DNA of 64,000 nucleotides from Paragorgia papillata. Its lineage: Eukaryota > Cnidaria > Anthozoa > Scleralcyonacea > Coralliidae. A model generated the notes under the pieces. It was not told where the DNA came from. It searched no databases and saw only the letters and a program-made list of their open reading frames with translations. The stretch covers positions 124,001 through 188,000 of the forward strand of contig JAWNZC010000301.1 of assembly GCA_035771165.1 (NCBI GenBank), written 5' to 3'. The position numbers and the translations under genes are program-made. This document shows positions 50,561 to 60,880 of the stretch, piece after piece (the first letter of the stretch is position 1; each line of letters starts with the position of its first letter).

Positions 50561-53500
50561 CTGACAAAAAAAAAACCCTGTTATAAAGACATCACAATTG
50601 CATCTGCCACAAATAGATCTATGCGTGCACATAACAGTATTGCTGCATGTCTGTCTGTCCAGCTTTTCCAACTTGCACACATATGCATCTTTTACATTCT
50701 CAACGTTTTTTTACACTTGCATTTTTGTTATTGTTTATTTGCTTCATAATGTTACCTCGTCATCGGAAATGTTCTGGATTTCTTTTGAGCTGTTGGGAAT
50801 TGAAATGTTTTTCATCATCCAATCCAATCACACAGCGATACGCATTTTCTCAGAGTGTCATAAACCTGTATAGCAAAAATAATTGATGATAATTACTTGA
50901 TAGTGTACCCCTAGAGGAGTGTACGCAATGATTCTATACAGTGTACAGTTACACCGGTCTCATATTTTCTGTGAAAATTGCGTTAGATTGGACGGAGGTA
51001 AGCTCGTGGTTATATGTATGCTTTGCAGTTTGCAAATTGGTTTTCTCTTAAAGCACGTTCTTTATACTTTTGATTTATAAATTAGTTCTTACAAATCTTG
51101 TGTAAAAATTAAAGTTACACCTCAACGTCAGAAACTTATTTGGCAAATGTTTGAAACAGTTGTAATAACTTTTTTTTTTCGACTGTGAAATATGTACGTA
51201 TAACACAATTAAATTAATACATAATATGAAAATCATTAAATGGCTAAGGGTCTACTAGAAAACCTATACACAGGCTTTTTTTTCTTTGACTATTTTTTCA
51301 GGTAATAAGAATATTTAATATATTAATATATTGATATACGCATAGAACAAATTGGTAACAAGTTAATGTACAGTAAGTTACAAAGAAACAAAGAAACAAG
51401 TTTTGACTTGACAAAACATACCTCGGGTAGCAAGACAAGCTCAATAAAATCTTTCTCTGTTGTGGCGACGACTTTTTTAATTTCTTTTATCATTTCTTCA
51501 GTCTACATAAGTTTATGGTAAATAAAAGATTGTGTTATTAAGATTGTGTTATTAAATATATTTAAATGTATTGAATTATTGCATTGCATCTGGTCACCAG
51601 CTTTAAAAGTTGAAGCGTATATTAGTTGTGTATCACTCGAACACGTTTATAATTGTACCAGTAACAAAAAATATCAGCTCACCATAGAACTCTTGGATGG
51701 ATCTTGGCATGAGGTTGCGTCGATGTTTTTCTCTGAAGTCATCATGGCGTTTTGTTTGTAGTTGGCCTGTTGTTATTTTGATGAGTCGATCCTTTACAAA
51801 GTCACAACAAACAATAAATGTAAAGGTCATGTATTTCAATGCCGTAAACTAGATTTGTCAGTAGTCTTTTTTTTAATTTTTAGTATCGCGTTTCTTTTAC
51901 ATCATGCATGTAATTAGTATTATTGTTTTAAACACTAAAGGCTAGAACTAATTCGATCAGTTATAGAATTTAAAAAAATCGTCTAAATAATTCCCAACTG
52001 AGTTATTGAATGAAACTTTACTATACCTTCAGGTTGTACACAAGCTCCTCAACACTCATGTTTTGAGCATCCAGCACAATCCGGGGGTTTACATCAATGT
52101 CTGTACAGAATTTTAAATATGTGATAGTGAAGATAAACCGAAAGTATTGGGCACAATAAAATTATTTATAGGTCTGTATAACAATTCTTACCTTTCGGTT
52201 CTCCTAACTGCATCGCTAAACAGTAGCTATTGCATTTGTGCCCTTTTATGAAAGTACTAAATGCCCCAGGACCATAATTTTCCGAGTGAAAAAAAGCCTA
52301 GTTAAAATAACACCAACTAAATAAACAAAAACATGAAACAAGTTCTACTACGTACATTAATTCGTACCTTTGATTACAGCAGGCAACTTCAATGTCTGTA
52401 AGAAACTTTTTGTTACCTATATTGAGGATAATTAAATATCCATTTTCAAATTAAGTTGATTTTAATAAGCTATCTGCAAAACGAAATTGTTTATAAGTAA
52501 TAACATGACTTGAGGGAAATTAGCGATTACATTTCCCCGCCGCCGAGGGAAGATTTGTGAAAGTCCGAGGGTTGCAGGCCCGAGGACTTTTACAAATCAT
52601 CCCGAGGCAAAGGGGAAATTTAATCGCTAATTTCCCGAAAAGTCATGTTATTAGTTTGTAATATTATGATCGCCGAGGAAAACTTTGAGAATCTTACCGA
52701 CAGGAAATTTACACAGTTAATCAGAGAAGTTGCATCTAATTTACCCGTGCATGTTGATGAGGGAAAATATATGCAAGCGGGAACTTTAGAAGAAGACAAA
52801 AGATTTCTTAGTCTTCTAATTTTCCCTCATCAACATGCACGGGAAAATTAGAAGAAGACAAAGGATTTATTTGTCTTCTAATTTTCCCTCATCAACATGC
52901 ACGGGAAAATTAGAAGACAAAGGATAAATTTCCCTCTTGCATGAGCGATGAGGGAAATACGAGGTTTACATTCCCTCGGAGAACAAAAGAATCCGAGGCG
53001 ATCATGGTATTACTGTAAATAATACACAACATTTACGTAAATACTGGCACAAAATGAATATATATATATATATATATATTCATTTTATATATATACAGTT
53101 TTTAGGTATTGTTGCATATGTATATTTATTTCCATGACGGTGAACATCTATGCAAAAGCTCGCTTTAAAGTATATATTTTTATTTCAGCTCTTTTCTTTT
53201 CTACTGGCCGAACATAAGATAAACAATTTTTTTTTTCTCAAACTCAGTGATAATTTATGAGCCAATAGACATTGTGTTATAATCAGAAACGCTGAATTGA
53301 GCCAAACACGTGAAGAAATTTAAGATGACACGAAGGAATGGGCAAAAGACTTGAATTGTTTTTGTTCCCTTTCTTTGAGTAAAAATAATATTTGAAATAT
53401 TATAATTTAAAATACAAATACTAAAAGGGAATTTTAAGAAGTAATTTTAAGGCATGCGACAATCAGAGCAACCTAAGTTTCAAGTTAATAAAATGCTTGC

Positions 53501-56500
53501 CAAGTCTTAATTCATTGTTTGATTTATACTATTACGTGGCATAGTACAAAGTGGAGAAACCATTTAATAGGTAAATATAATTATGTACATCAATAATACT
53601 CACCTTGAAGGTCAGTAAGAAGCAATGCGCCACGGGAAAATTTTAAGCTCCAGTGAGCAAACGCAATACATTTTAACCCGATTTCTTCTCCTTCCCCGGC
53701 TTCCGTTGCTTTCCCCGTGTTGTTCAAAAACTTTTTGAACACCTGGCCAAAACAGTTTTGGCTCAACACACATAGCGTTTCAGTCCTGATTCTCCAACAA
53801 GAAGAAATGTTGGTAAAACACTAATGCAATAAAACAATCAGAAAATAAAAAAACTTTGTCACTCAAATATAGTAAACATAGTAAAATAATTGTGTAGATT
53901 TTCTACGTTTTTATTAGAATAATATAAGTTTTTCTGGCCTGTGGACCCAAGTTGTCTTCAAAGTTATTTTACTGTATAAAATAACCACCATTGCAAAACT
54001 TTAAAAAAACAACTTTATACAACATTAATTACCTGGGAAAGTCCTCGATGGTGCGTCCATGTTCCTTATTAAAAATTTCACAAATTTTTCCTGCTATGCA
54101 TTGAGTTTGTACTTCCTGCAAAACGAGGTAAAAAATTAGTAACAGAACAACTTGAATTTAAATCTATAATAATAGTTCATGACAAAAAATGTTGGTGTTG
54201 GTGTTGTTGTTGTTGTTTTTGTTGTTTAGTTTTTTTTCGCTGTATAGCGCAAACATATATTTGTTAACATTTACCTTCTGACACAAATAAACAGCAATTT
54301 TGTCGCTTTCCTTCAACACGTTTTCTTTGAATTCTTTGACGACTAAGGGTTTACCTATCAACACGTCATTGTAACCGCTCAGCATGCGCAATTTGACATC
54401 GTAACATTTTCTCAACCCACCAATGCCAACGACAACGCCTTTCGACAAATGGCAAGTTCCGATTTCAGACCAATAACCAACTAAGTCAGAATTGTTGATA
54501 ACAAATGTAGAGACGCGATACATACTTCTAAATTAGGAAAATAGAAAAATAAAATATGAACAATTCTTGTAAAAACATCAAGTACAAAAAAAAGTTAAAA
54601 ATAAAAAATGCCAAAATACACTGGTATACGTTATGGCTGCGAATAAAGAATTAATCAAATTTCATGTTGCAAAAAAGTTTGGTGACCCCCATTTTTCTCC
54701 CAATAGTACATTTTTTAAACTTTAAAGTAATTAATTAGCATATTAATTTTTTAAAATAAAAAATGTAAATTTTACTCAAAAAAATAAGATTTTTTTTTAG
54801 GTTTTTTAAATAATTGAATCTACATATTTTTCTAAATCTGTCTATTAATTACTCAAAGTTTAAGAAAATTATTTTAAAATACTAAAAAAGAACGATGTTA
54901 ATTTTCGGCCATTTTGAAACGTCACTGTTGCCATAGAAACAGCTGAAACACTTTACTAGTAATAGTATTTGATGCCCAGACATTTATTCAAAACACAACT
55001 TTAGTTTCAATATTTTCCGCAATATTTTTGCTTTCTTCTCACGAGAAATACAGTGTGGTAAAACTTTTTTACTTGGTTCTATCTATATTACTGCATGTAT
55101 AGAGGCCATTCAACACGGACAGTTTATACAATTATAAATACTAGTATAAATATACAATATCAGCGGTCAACCTGTATGAGATTTATAAAACAACCTGAAC
55201 GCGAGCATTGTATTAAAGTCTATACAGTCTAGACAAAAATATTGTGTATTACTAACCAAATATTATTATTGCAAACAACTAGTTTTTAAATTATATAAGC
55301 TGCATAACCGGTTAAGCTGAGAAAATCGAATGGAAAGTTATGTAAATCAGGATAAACTTGTACCTGATTTACATTCATTTTTTTGAATTATTATTATAAA
55401 TTATTAGTGAATTGGATAATAAACCTTTTCCATGGTTGGCTGGTAAGCACGTTTCTTCCCCCCTGGTAACTAAATTTGCCAATTTAGTGTCGTCCAATTT
55501 GCTCAGCAAAACTAAATTTAAAAAATTAAAATTAAAAATGTTGTTAAATAATGCACCTAATGCACGAGAGTAGCTGACTCACAATTTTTTTCAGTTCATG
55601 CTCAGGGCACGTTTAAACGGGTCCAACATATTGAACCAACATTATCCAACAATGTTGGATGCAACATAATTGGGTCTGTTTGAACATTGAGTTAGATAAT
55701 GTTGGATGATATGGGACGATGTTGGATCATGTTTCGTTTTAGTGCAAACCTCACGGTGGTCAAAAATGTGTTTTTTTCTCCCACTTGGGTCACCAAGGTA
55801 TGTAGAATATCCAGAATGAAACGAAACTACGCACGATCATAGGCAAATATAATTTTGTGGTCGTGATTTCACGCTTGTGATTGATCGTGTGACGTAACTA
55901 GTGACGTTCAAAATTTAGATTTGTTTTTAAATTGACTTTGAAATTGATTTTAAAAACTATAAAAATGTTCTTCAATTAATACGAAGTTCTCCAGCGAAAA
56001 CCCTACAAAAATCCAATAAAATAAGTAAAGTTATGGCTGATTTTATAATTCAAATTTCCCCGCGAAATGCAAAGGAATGTAAACAATTTGCTATATATGG
56101 TCAAACTTTAGGGGTATTTAAACTCGGAAGCTATAAACTAAATCGGAAATAAACCAAAGTGCATCTTAGGTAAAAATAAAATTTGTAGTTTTTTGAGTTC
56201 GGGATTATGAACTTATTTATCTCTGTCGTCATGAAAACGTAATTATGACGTTAGGACATAAAATAAGTACGTAGTCCCGAACTAAACAAACTACAATTTT
56301 GTTTTTATCTATGAAACATTGTTATGTGTTTGTCTAATTCAATACGACAATAACGACAATATAATTAACTACCCTCTTGAATTGCTGACTTTTCAATTAT
56401 TTTGGTACTTCGGTAATCTCCCTAAGATCAAAATGATATATGCTGAGTTATAGTATTATAAAATGCAACTTTTTTTTAATTGTTGTGACAATATCAGTTG

Positions 56501-59500
56501 GAAATACAAAAACTAGGAAAAGTTGAGCTGCACCTTGAGTCTGAAATGTTTCTGCTGCGTCACTAAACCGCTCTCCCTCTGCTTCCGTGCAATGGGAAAT
56601 GCTTCCTCTACAAAAAAAAACAACAACACAATAAAACACAATATATATATATATGTATATATATATATGCATTGCAACTCATTTCTCCAAAAATGTTCGA
56701 AGATATCAAATTGTTCATTTCTCATAATTACAATTACTATATTTACCGTCGAAGTTTTGTTTATGAGTTGATGAGCTAAAATTAAAAAAGGTATAATCAC
56801 ATTGGTAATTTCAACTACACATAGAAATCAGACTAAGTATATCTTATCCAATAATTATTAACCGAACATTTCTACTTTTTACGACTTGTTCAAGACAAGA
56901 ATACTCTAAAGAAGAAGAAAGTAAATAAGTTTGTGGAGCCGTATAACAAAGTAAAAATACCTCGTATTAACAAAGTACTTTTTTTCACGACGTAATTTAA
57001 AACGTTATTCGTTGCTTTCATAGTTTCATTCATTCCAGCAGTCAAATATTCCCAGCCCGTTACTTTCCTTAAACATTGCATAACTGTTTTATACTAGTAT
57101 ACTTGTTATTTAGCCAGTACTGTCCTAAGTTTACCAAGTAAAAAACCTACTAGGGTATTGGTAATTAGTAATTAATCCAGTAAAAAAAACCCGCCTCTAA
57201 TATTTTGTTTATCTCTAGTCGTTCACAGACAACAAAGGTTATTACAAGAAAAGAACAAAAAGCCATACGGCTAGACCGAATGTTAAACGCCTTTGACTTC
57301 CTCTATAATAACAAGTAGCTAAACCTCAGCCCCGCATGTATATCAGAAACTTATTGCGGTGTTTCATTGACCATTTCTTTACAGTCCGGAGATTTACGCA
57401 TATATTTTGTATTTGCTGCATTCAGGTGTTATTTAGTTTCTTCTTTTGCTTTAAAAATACTTCCACCAAATTCTTATTCAAGGATACATGTTCTATCAAG
57501 TATTGTTAATTTTACTTAATTAAGTCATTTGAAGTGAATTAACATATAGGCAGTCAATCATACGTAAAATATGTGCGCTGCTTACGAGGCAAAGACGACA
57601 TTTCTCCTTGCGTTGAAGAAATAACACTGTTGCTTGAGATCTCTTCCGCATCGTTTTCACCCACCTGCAAAATAACAAACATTTGAGCACGTTACTACAT
57701 TCAAATAAATGTTCCAACAAAGCTAGACCGTATTTTAAATTACCACAGTGACACTGCTGCGCGATTCGGACTCCGTCACTTTTAATATTCCATAGCGCTC
57801 GGTTGATAAAATTTGGGTGAGTTGAACCATGGAGTGATCCCCATCGGGCACACCAGCCCATTTGATCCGCGGCGAAACCATTTTGATCCGCGGCGAAAAC
57901 CATAAAGTTTTACTGGTCCTTTCATTCCCAATAATCGTTTTCCTTCGCGTATAAACTCCAATTTTGTCGTCTCTTCATCCGTTATGACAGTAACAGCAGC
58001 TCCATCCGTGGTTGGCTGTTTCTGGCGGCTCATTGCAAGGGGAGTGCATGATAACTAAAAGTAGGGAAAATTATTTCTGTAAATTAATATTAAGGTTGGT
58101 GCATCAGTATTTAAATTTAGAAAAATTAAAATCTATGTTTAGAAAAAAAGAGAGAACTACATTAAGAGGTTAACCAATCTTAATCAATGATTAATGTTTG
58201 GTTTTCTAGTAAAAATCGTGAAATAATGTTTCAAACCACAAACATGTGCTCGGAATACCACTTTAATGCACACTGAGGGACAAAAGTACAATTGCAATAT
58301 TACAGTTTGTTATTACCAGTGCGTTTAAATTATTATGATTTATTTAAAAAAATAGATTACATTCTTCCGTTGTCTGTTTAGACAGAGTGAAAAGAGAAAG
58401 TTGTTCGACAACAACGATGCGCATGAAAGGGTTAATGTAAGAATGTTTATATGACATTATTTTATAATATTACTAATCATGCTGGTTTCATTATAATTTA
58501 AGTAAAATAATTCTATTCAATTATTACAAGAATTTCAGTTACAATATTATAGTTCTAAAACGTTAAAAAAAGGACGCACGAAGAACAAAGTACCACACTT
58601 TACTGATTATATCAATGTCGATAAATGTTTACATGAATGTATCATACAAATGCCAAATGAATGACAAAAATATCTTTGCCGTGTGAAAATTAAAATTGAT
58701 TTAATAACATTTGATATTGCTACAACAGTTATTACTACACGTTAACATTATTTATGTACGTATTATGCATGCGTATGCCTACTAACCACAAAATTATTTT
58801 CTTTTTTTCCTTTTCCTTTTAACGTTCCCTCCTTTCTTTTCTTTCTGGCAGTCTTCGTATTGTTGCAAGAGGTCCTTAATTTTTCGCATTCCTTTTTCTT
58901 CTGTAAAACAAAAAAGAAACCTTGTTTGTTATACCTTCCTGTAATTGTGCAAAAGTAAAACCGTTTTAAAAAGTTGAACATGCACGAGGGAAAACTTGTT
59001 ATAGGAAAAGGGGGAGAAAACAGCCTACAAACTAAACCTTCTTTTTTTATTTTAAAGCCGATGGTAGGTGTAAAATATATTTTGGGGAACCTCCAGCCCA
59101 TGGAAAAACCTAGTCTTAAAAGTTAAAGTCAAACACATATACAAGAAACCCAATGATGTATATAATTTTGTAGATGCTTTCCCACAAAAAAAACAACCTT
59201 GAAGTTGCGTTCGGAATTTTTTTTACTGGGATTCAGCCATAGTAATACAAACAAACAAACAAACGAACAAAAACAAACAAACAAACGAACAAACAAACAA
59301 ACAAACGAACAAACAACCAAACAAACAATCAAACAAACAAAAACAAAAAAAACAACAAACAAACAAACAAACAAACAAACAAACAAACAAACAAACAAAC
59401 AAAAGTAATGTTCGTTTTCTACTAGGCGACTTTTTTTGTGCTAAGCGACTTTTTCTTTTGTTTTGTTTTATTGTAAATCACACGTATACTATTTTCAGAC

Positions 59501-59986
59501 TGTTGTCGAGGTTATGTAGTCTTTAAGCGCAAGCTTAGTATCGACCTGGTTTAATTAATTTTAACCGAGCATTCCCCTATCGTCGAAGACCGATTAATGT
59601 ACCCGAACTAATTACGTGTTGTCTTGTAAATCTAGATACAAAATTTTTAAACTTTTAATTACAACATTACTTGGCAAAGAAGAATTGGATATATAGTACA
59701 TTCGCCATATAAACTGTGAATATAGTGAAAAAAAACGTAGAACACGAAATACCACACTTTCTAATAGACCACTAAAAGGTCGAAACCATTACATCCTAAT
59801 ATTATTTCAAAACCAAATATTAGCAACCGGAGCCACGTGCTTATATATAGACATATAGTTACACTTACGGGCCCTTATAATGATATTACTGATACAAGCA
59901 AAAATACACATACCTTGAACCATTTTCTTAGCTCCAGCAGCTTTATAGTATTCTTTCTGATTCCTTCTCATTATTAGGAAAATCTT
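49057..59986 (-). CDS. Alpha-kinase-family protein with glutamine-rich tail (about 17 exons)
   Basis: A likely atypical Ser/Thr kinase of the alpha-kinase family (eEF2K, TRPM7, MHCK). Proposed exons, in order of transcription: 59986-59914, 58900-58787, 58054-57744, 57664-57586, 57083-56961, 56607-56534, 55462-55425, 54527-54275, 54115-54033, 53791-53604, 52416-52368, 52297-52192, 52100-52027, 51766-51683, 51502-51422, 50865-50756 and 50560-49057, about 1100 codons. All have GT-AG borders and intron phases agree except for five 1-base breaks, at or near 58802-58808, 57896-57899, 52289-52295, 50820 and 49253-49257, four of them in homopolymers. The first ATG is in exon 59986-59914 (MRRNQKEYYKAAG). 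A TIR leader lies upstream. No transmembrane or signal sequence is seen, so a cytoplasmic or nuclear protein is likely. Confidence 0.75.
49385..50360. repeat. Imperfect trinucleotide microsatellite (CAA/CAG on the minus strand)
   Basis: Long runs of gtt/gct on the plus strand, notably 49438-49463, 49519-49582, 50058-50095 and 50257-50313, are separated by variant codons. It lies in the last kinase exon and is prone to slippage and to assembly error. Confidence 0.9.
50756..52100 (-). CDS. Linker exons after the kinase domain
   Basis: Exons 52100-52027 (DIDVNPRIVLDAQNMSVEEL), 51766-51683 (ANYKQNAMMTSEKNIDATSC), 51502-51422 (TEEMIKEIKKVVATTEKDFI) and 50865-50756 (VYDTLRKCVSLCDWI, then MMKNISIPNSSKEIQNISDD after a 1-base shift near 50820). 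Most join in phase 0. They look like flexible or helical linkers without a known domain. Introns of 260 bp to about 560 bp separate them and contain nothing recognisable. Confidence 0.6.
52192..54527 (-). CDS. Alpha-kinase catalytic domain exons
   Basis: Five exons encode the domain. Exon 54527-54275 gives the N-lobe with GKPLVVKEF, whose Lys fits the ATP-binding lysine. Exon 54115-54033 (EVQTQCIAGKICEIFNKEHG) matches the typical AQxLxxxFN segment. Exon 53791-53604 has CIAFAHWSLKFSRGALLLTD followed by LQ. Joined to exon 52416-52368 (NKKFLTDIEVACC) this gives DLQG...LTD, the family's two aspartates. Exon 52297-52192 has YGPGAFSTFIKGHKCNSYC: the HxCxxxC together with the His of AFAHW are the four zinc ligands of alpha-kinases. 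Every key residue I can check is present, so the domain looks functional apart from a 1-base phase break at the T-run 52289-52295. Confidence 0.85.
52499..52652. mobile_element. Near-perfect foldback MITE in a kinase intron
   Basis: Almost the entire 154 bp folds on itself. Outer arms aataacatgacttgagggaa... and ...ttcccgaaaagtcatgttat pair, followed inward by aaattagcgatta / taatcgctaattt and a GC-rich cgagggaagatttgtgaaagt stem. It is located between exons 53791-53604 and 52416-52368. The flanks suggest a TA or TAA target duplication. Confidence 0.7.
52690..52990. repeat. Tandem palindromes beside the foldback element
   Basis: A palindrome of 42 bases (cttctaattttccc ... gggaaaattagaag) occurs at 52813-52854 and again at 52875-52916, a period of 62 bp. 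An inverted copy of its loop (cccgtgcatgttgatgaggg) lies at about 52744-52763, and cgaggttt/ttccctcgg motifs follow to about 52990. It seems to be a compound of related foldback elements or their products. Confidence 0.6.
53051..53096. repeat. (TA)n with flanking palindrome
   Basis: aaaatgaa, then a TA run, then ttcatttt form one palindrome (53051-53086), followed by a further short TA run. A simple repeat in an intron. Confidence 0.8.
55425..59986 (-). CDS. N-terminal exons of the alpha-kinase gene
   Basis: Seven exons upstream of the kinase domain. They read MRRNQKEYYKAAGAKKMVQ, a charged helical stretch with KIKDLLQQYEDCQKEKK and a basic KRKRKK patch (possible nuclear localisation), MSRQKQPTTDGAAVTV..., VSPRIKW, a Ser/Glu-rich linker (VTESESRSS, DAEEISSNS), VTGWEYLTAGMNETMKAT, EEAFPIARKQRESG and GGRNVLTSQPWKR. 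The exon 58054-57744 contains a 21-bp direct duplication (the MVSPRIK heptad, about 57860-57903). I recognise no known domain. Frames in exons 58900-58787 and 58054-57744 each need a 1-base correction in a homopolymer. Long introns (58055-58786, 58901-59913, 55463-56533) hold no other gene that I can see. Confidence 0.6.
55605..55740. repeat. Cluster of inverted atgttgga / tccaacat motifs
   Basis: Includes the palindrome atccaacaatgttggat (55644-55660) and repeated ccaacat and atgttggat words on both strands. This resembles the subterminal part of a DNA transposon, but no clear ends are found. It lies in the intron between exons 56607-56534 and 55462-55425. Confidence 0.35.
56171..56309. mobile_element. 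MITE-like inverted repeat in a kinase intron
   Basis: Arms of about 48 bp (taaaaataaaatttgtagtt at the left, with gagttcggga inside; tcccgaac ... actacaattttgttttta at the right) are about 80% complementary. The centre contains gtcatgaaaacgtaattatgac, itself partly palindromic. Confidence 0.6.
56641..56668. repeat. (AT)n microsatellite
   Basis: Short AT run with one tg interruption, intronic. Confidence 0.85.
59247..59404. repeat. (AAAC)n microsatellite
   Basis: About 158 bp of aaac units with occasional aaacg and aaaaac variants, in the intron between kinase exons 59986-59914 and 58900-58787. Both strands are stop-poor here, which creates spurious open frames. Confidence 0.9.
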
Positions 59987-60174
59987 CTAGAAAACAACTT
60001 TGAAACGTTTCAGTACTGATGTATTCAGCGTTACGCAATCAATAAACAGCCACATGCACGAGGATAACTGCTTAAATAGGATACTATGATTGGATTAAAA
60101 AAGAAAACCCGTCAAAGATTGACAGTTTATTTTCATGAATAGAGTGATAATATTATTATTAATTAATAAATAAT

Positions 60175-60200
60175 ATTAATTAATTAATTAATTAATTAAT
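60175..60200. repeat. (TTAA)n microsatellite
   Basis: Six units of ttaa/taat just inside the right TIR, in the first intron of the kinase gene. Confidence 0.85.
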
Positions 60201-60297
60201 GAGATACTCTAATTAAATGAAAATAATACCTCTTCAAAGAGTTGATGGATACTATACAAACATCACTTAAAATTTTAAAATGTTAACTAAAATACAC

Positions 60298-60424
60298 TTA
60301 CCGGTGCGTCTGTACTTACCTTTTTAGCCCTTATCAGTTCTAAAGTAGCGGGTCTGTTTTCTTTTATGTAGCTTGTAATAAAATTATTTGAAGCTAGGAT
60401 GATTTTGATTTTGATTTGTAGCAA
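60298..60424 (-). promoter_or_regulatory. TIR leader exon with two splice donors, feeding the alpha-kinase gene
   Basis: Identical leader on the minus strand. The first donor follows the exon end at 60320 and the second the end at 60302. The frame ...LELIRAKK would join in phase 0 to the exon at 59914-59986. Both element genes can therefore start from the same duplicated sequence. Confidence 0.55.
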
Positions 60425-60446
60425 CGTTACAGTAGAATATAATCAG

Positions 60447-60502
60447 ATTAATATTGTTATTAGTCCTCTTGATACACCAAGAGGATTAATAACAATATTA
60501 AA
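60447..60502. repeat. Hairpin inside the right TIR
   Basis: Inverted copy of the hairpin at 43795-43850, with the same arms and loop apart from one extra base at its outer edge. Confidence 0.8.
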
Positions 60503-60874
60503 TATGTAATAAATCCACTCGATAAAATTGATTGACGATAAGCATTCAAAACTTTTCGCAGATCTCAACCGTAAATTTATTACATTTACCAGTTATTTTC
60601 AAACGCCAGTCGCATGCATAATCCATTATTAAAAGCTAGTAATTATCAAAAGCGTCTCAGTACGCCCTGAAAAGATCGAAATCAGAGCACAGGCTTAAAG
60701 TTTTGAGTTAATTAAATTACGACTTTTGACTTGGCAAGCTTCCCAATTACCACTTTTTAAAAACCACTTTTTACAAACCAGTTTTGCAAAACAAATTTTT
60801 AAAACCACTTTCGCAAAATACTTTTTGAAAACCAGTTTTTAAAACCAGTTTTGATACACCTCTCGGCTTCCGTA

Positions 60875-60880
60875 ACGTTC
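60875..60880. repeat. Right target-site duplication (acgttc)
   Basis: Same six bases as at 43418-43423; the monomer continues with aaaatgttgaaaaacgc, in register with the left flank. Confidence 0.9.

Larger units (their letters stand above)
43424..60874. mobile_element. 17.45-kb TIR transposon (IS3EU-like) carrying an alpha-kinase gene
   Basis: A 17,451-bp segment interrupts a satellite B monomer. It begins tacggaagccgag and ends ctcggcttccgta, has TIRs of 584/586 bp, and is flanked by acgttc on both sides. Removing it with one acgttc restores the normal monomer (ttttgccacgttcaaaatg), so the ends are exact. Inside are a + strand integrase-fold transposase gene and a - strand alpha-kinase gene that converge. 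A 6-bp target duplication with TAY...RTA ends is, as I recall, the signature of the IS3EU superfamily; this needs a database check. Polinton/Maverick elements also duplicate 6 bp and are this long, but no polymerase B, packaging ATPase or capsid gene is visible. Confidence 0.9.
60289..60874 (-). repeat. Right terminal inverted repeat (586 bp)
   Basis: Inverted copy of the left TIR, over 99% identical by eye. It carries the same terminal sub-repeats, hairpin and splice-donor leader, here directed toward the alpha-kinase gene on the minus strand. Confidence 0.93.

Noticed and set aside
54164..54274. Extension of the kinase N-lobe frame past 54275
   Set aside because: A good donor (gtaaatg) ends the exon; the extension becomes Asn-rich low-complexity sequence, while the next exon at 54115 continues the domain in phase.
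57520..57903. 127-codon minus-strand frame beginning MVFAADQNG
   Set aside because: It runs through the donor at 57743 and an intron; the reading VSPRIKW...VTESESRSS in a different frame joins in phase to the next exon.
59129..59408. Open frames on both strands over the (AAAC)n repeat
   Set aside because: Simple-repeat artefact with no flanking coding signal.
43424..60874. Polinton/Maverick virus-like element, suggested by size, TIRs and 6-bp duplication
   Set aside because: No protein-primed DNA polymerase B, FtsK-type ATPase, protease or capsid frames were found, and the tips (TAC...GTA) differ from the usual AG...CT.
43424..60874. Whole segment as ordinary host single-copy DNA between two satellite arrays
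   Set aside because: Exact TIRs, the 6-bp duplication and restoration of one monomer show it is a discrete insertion.
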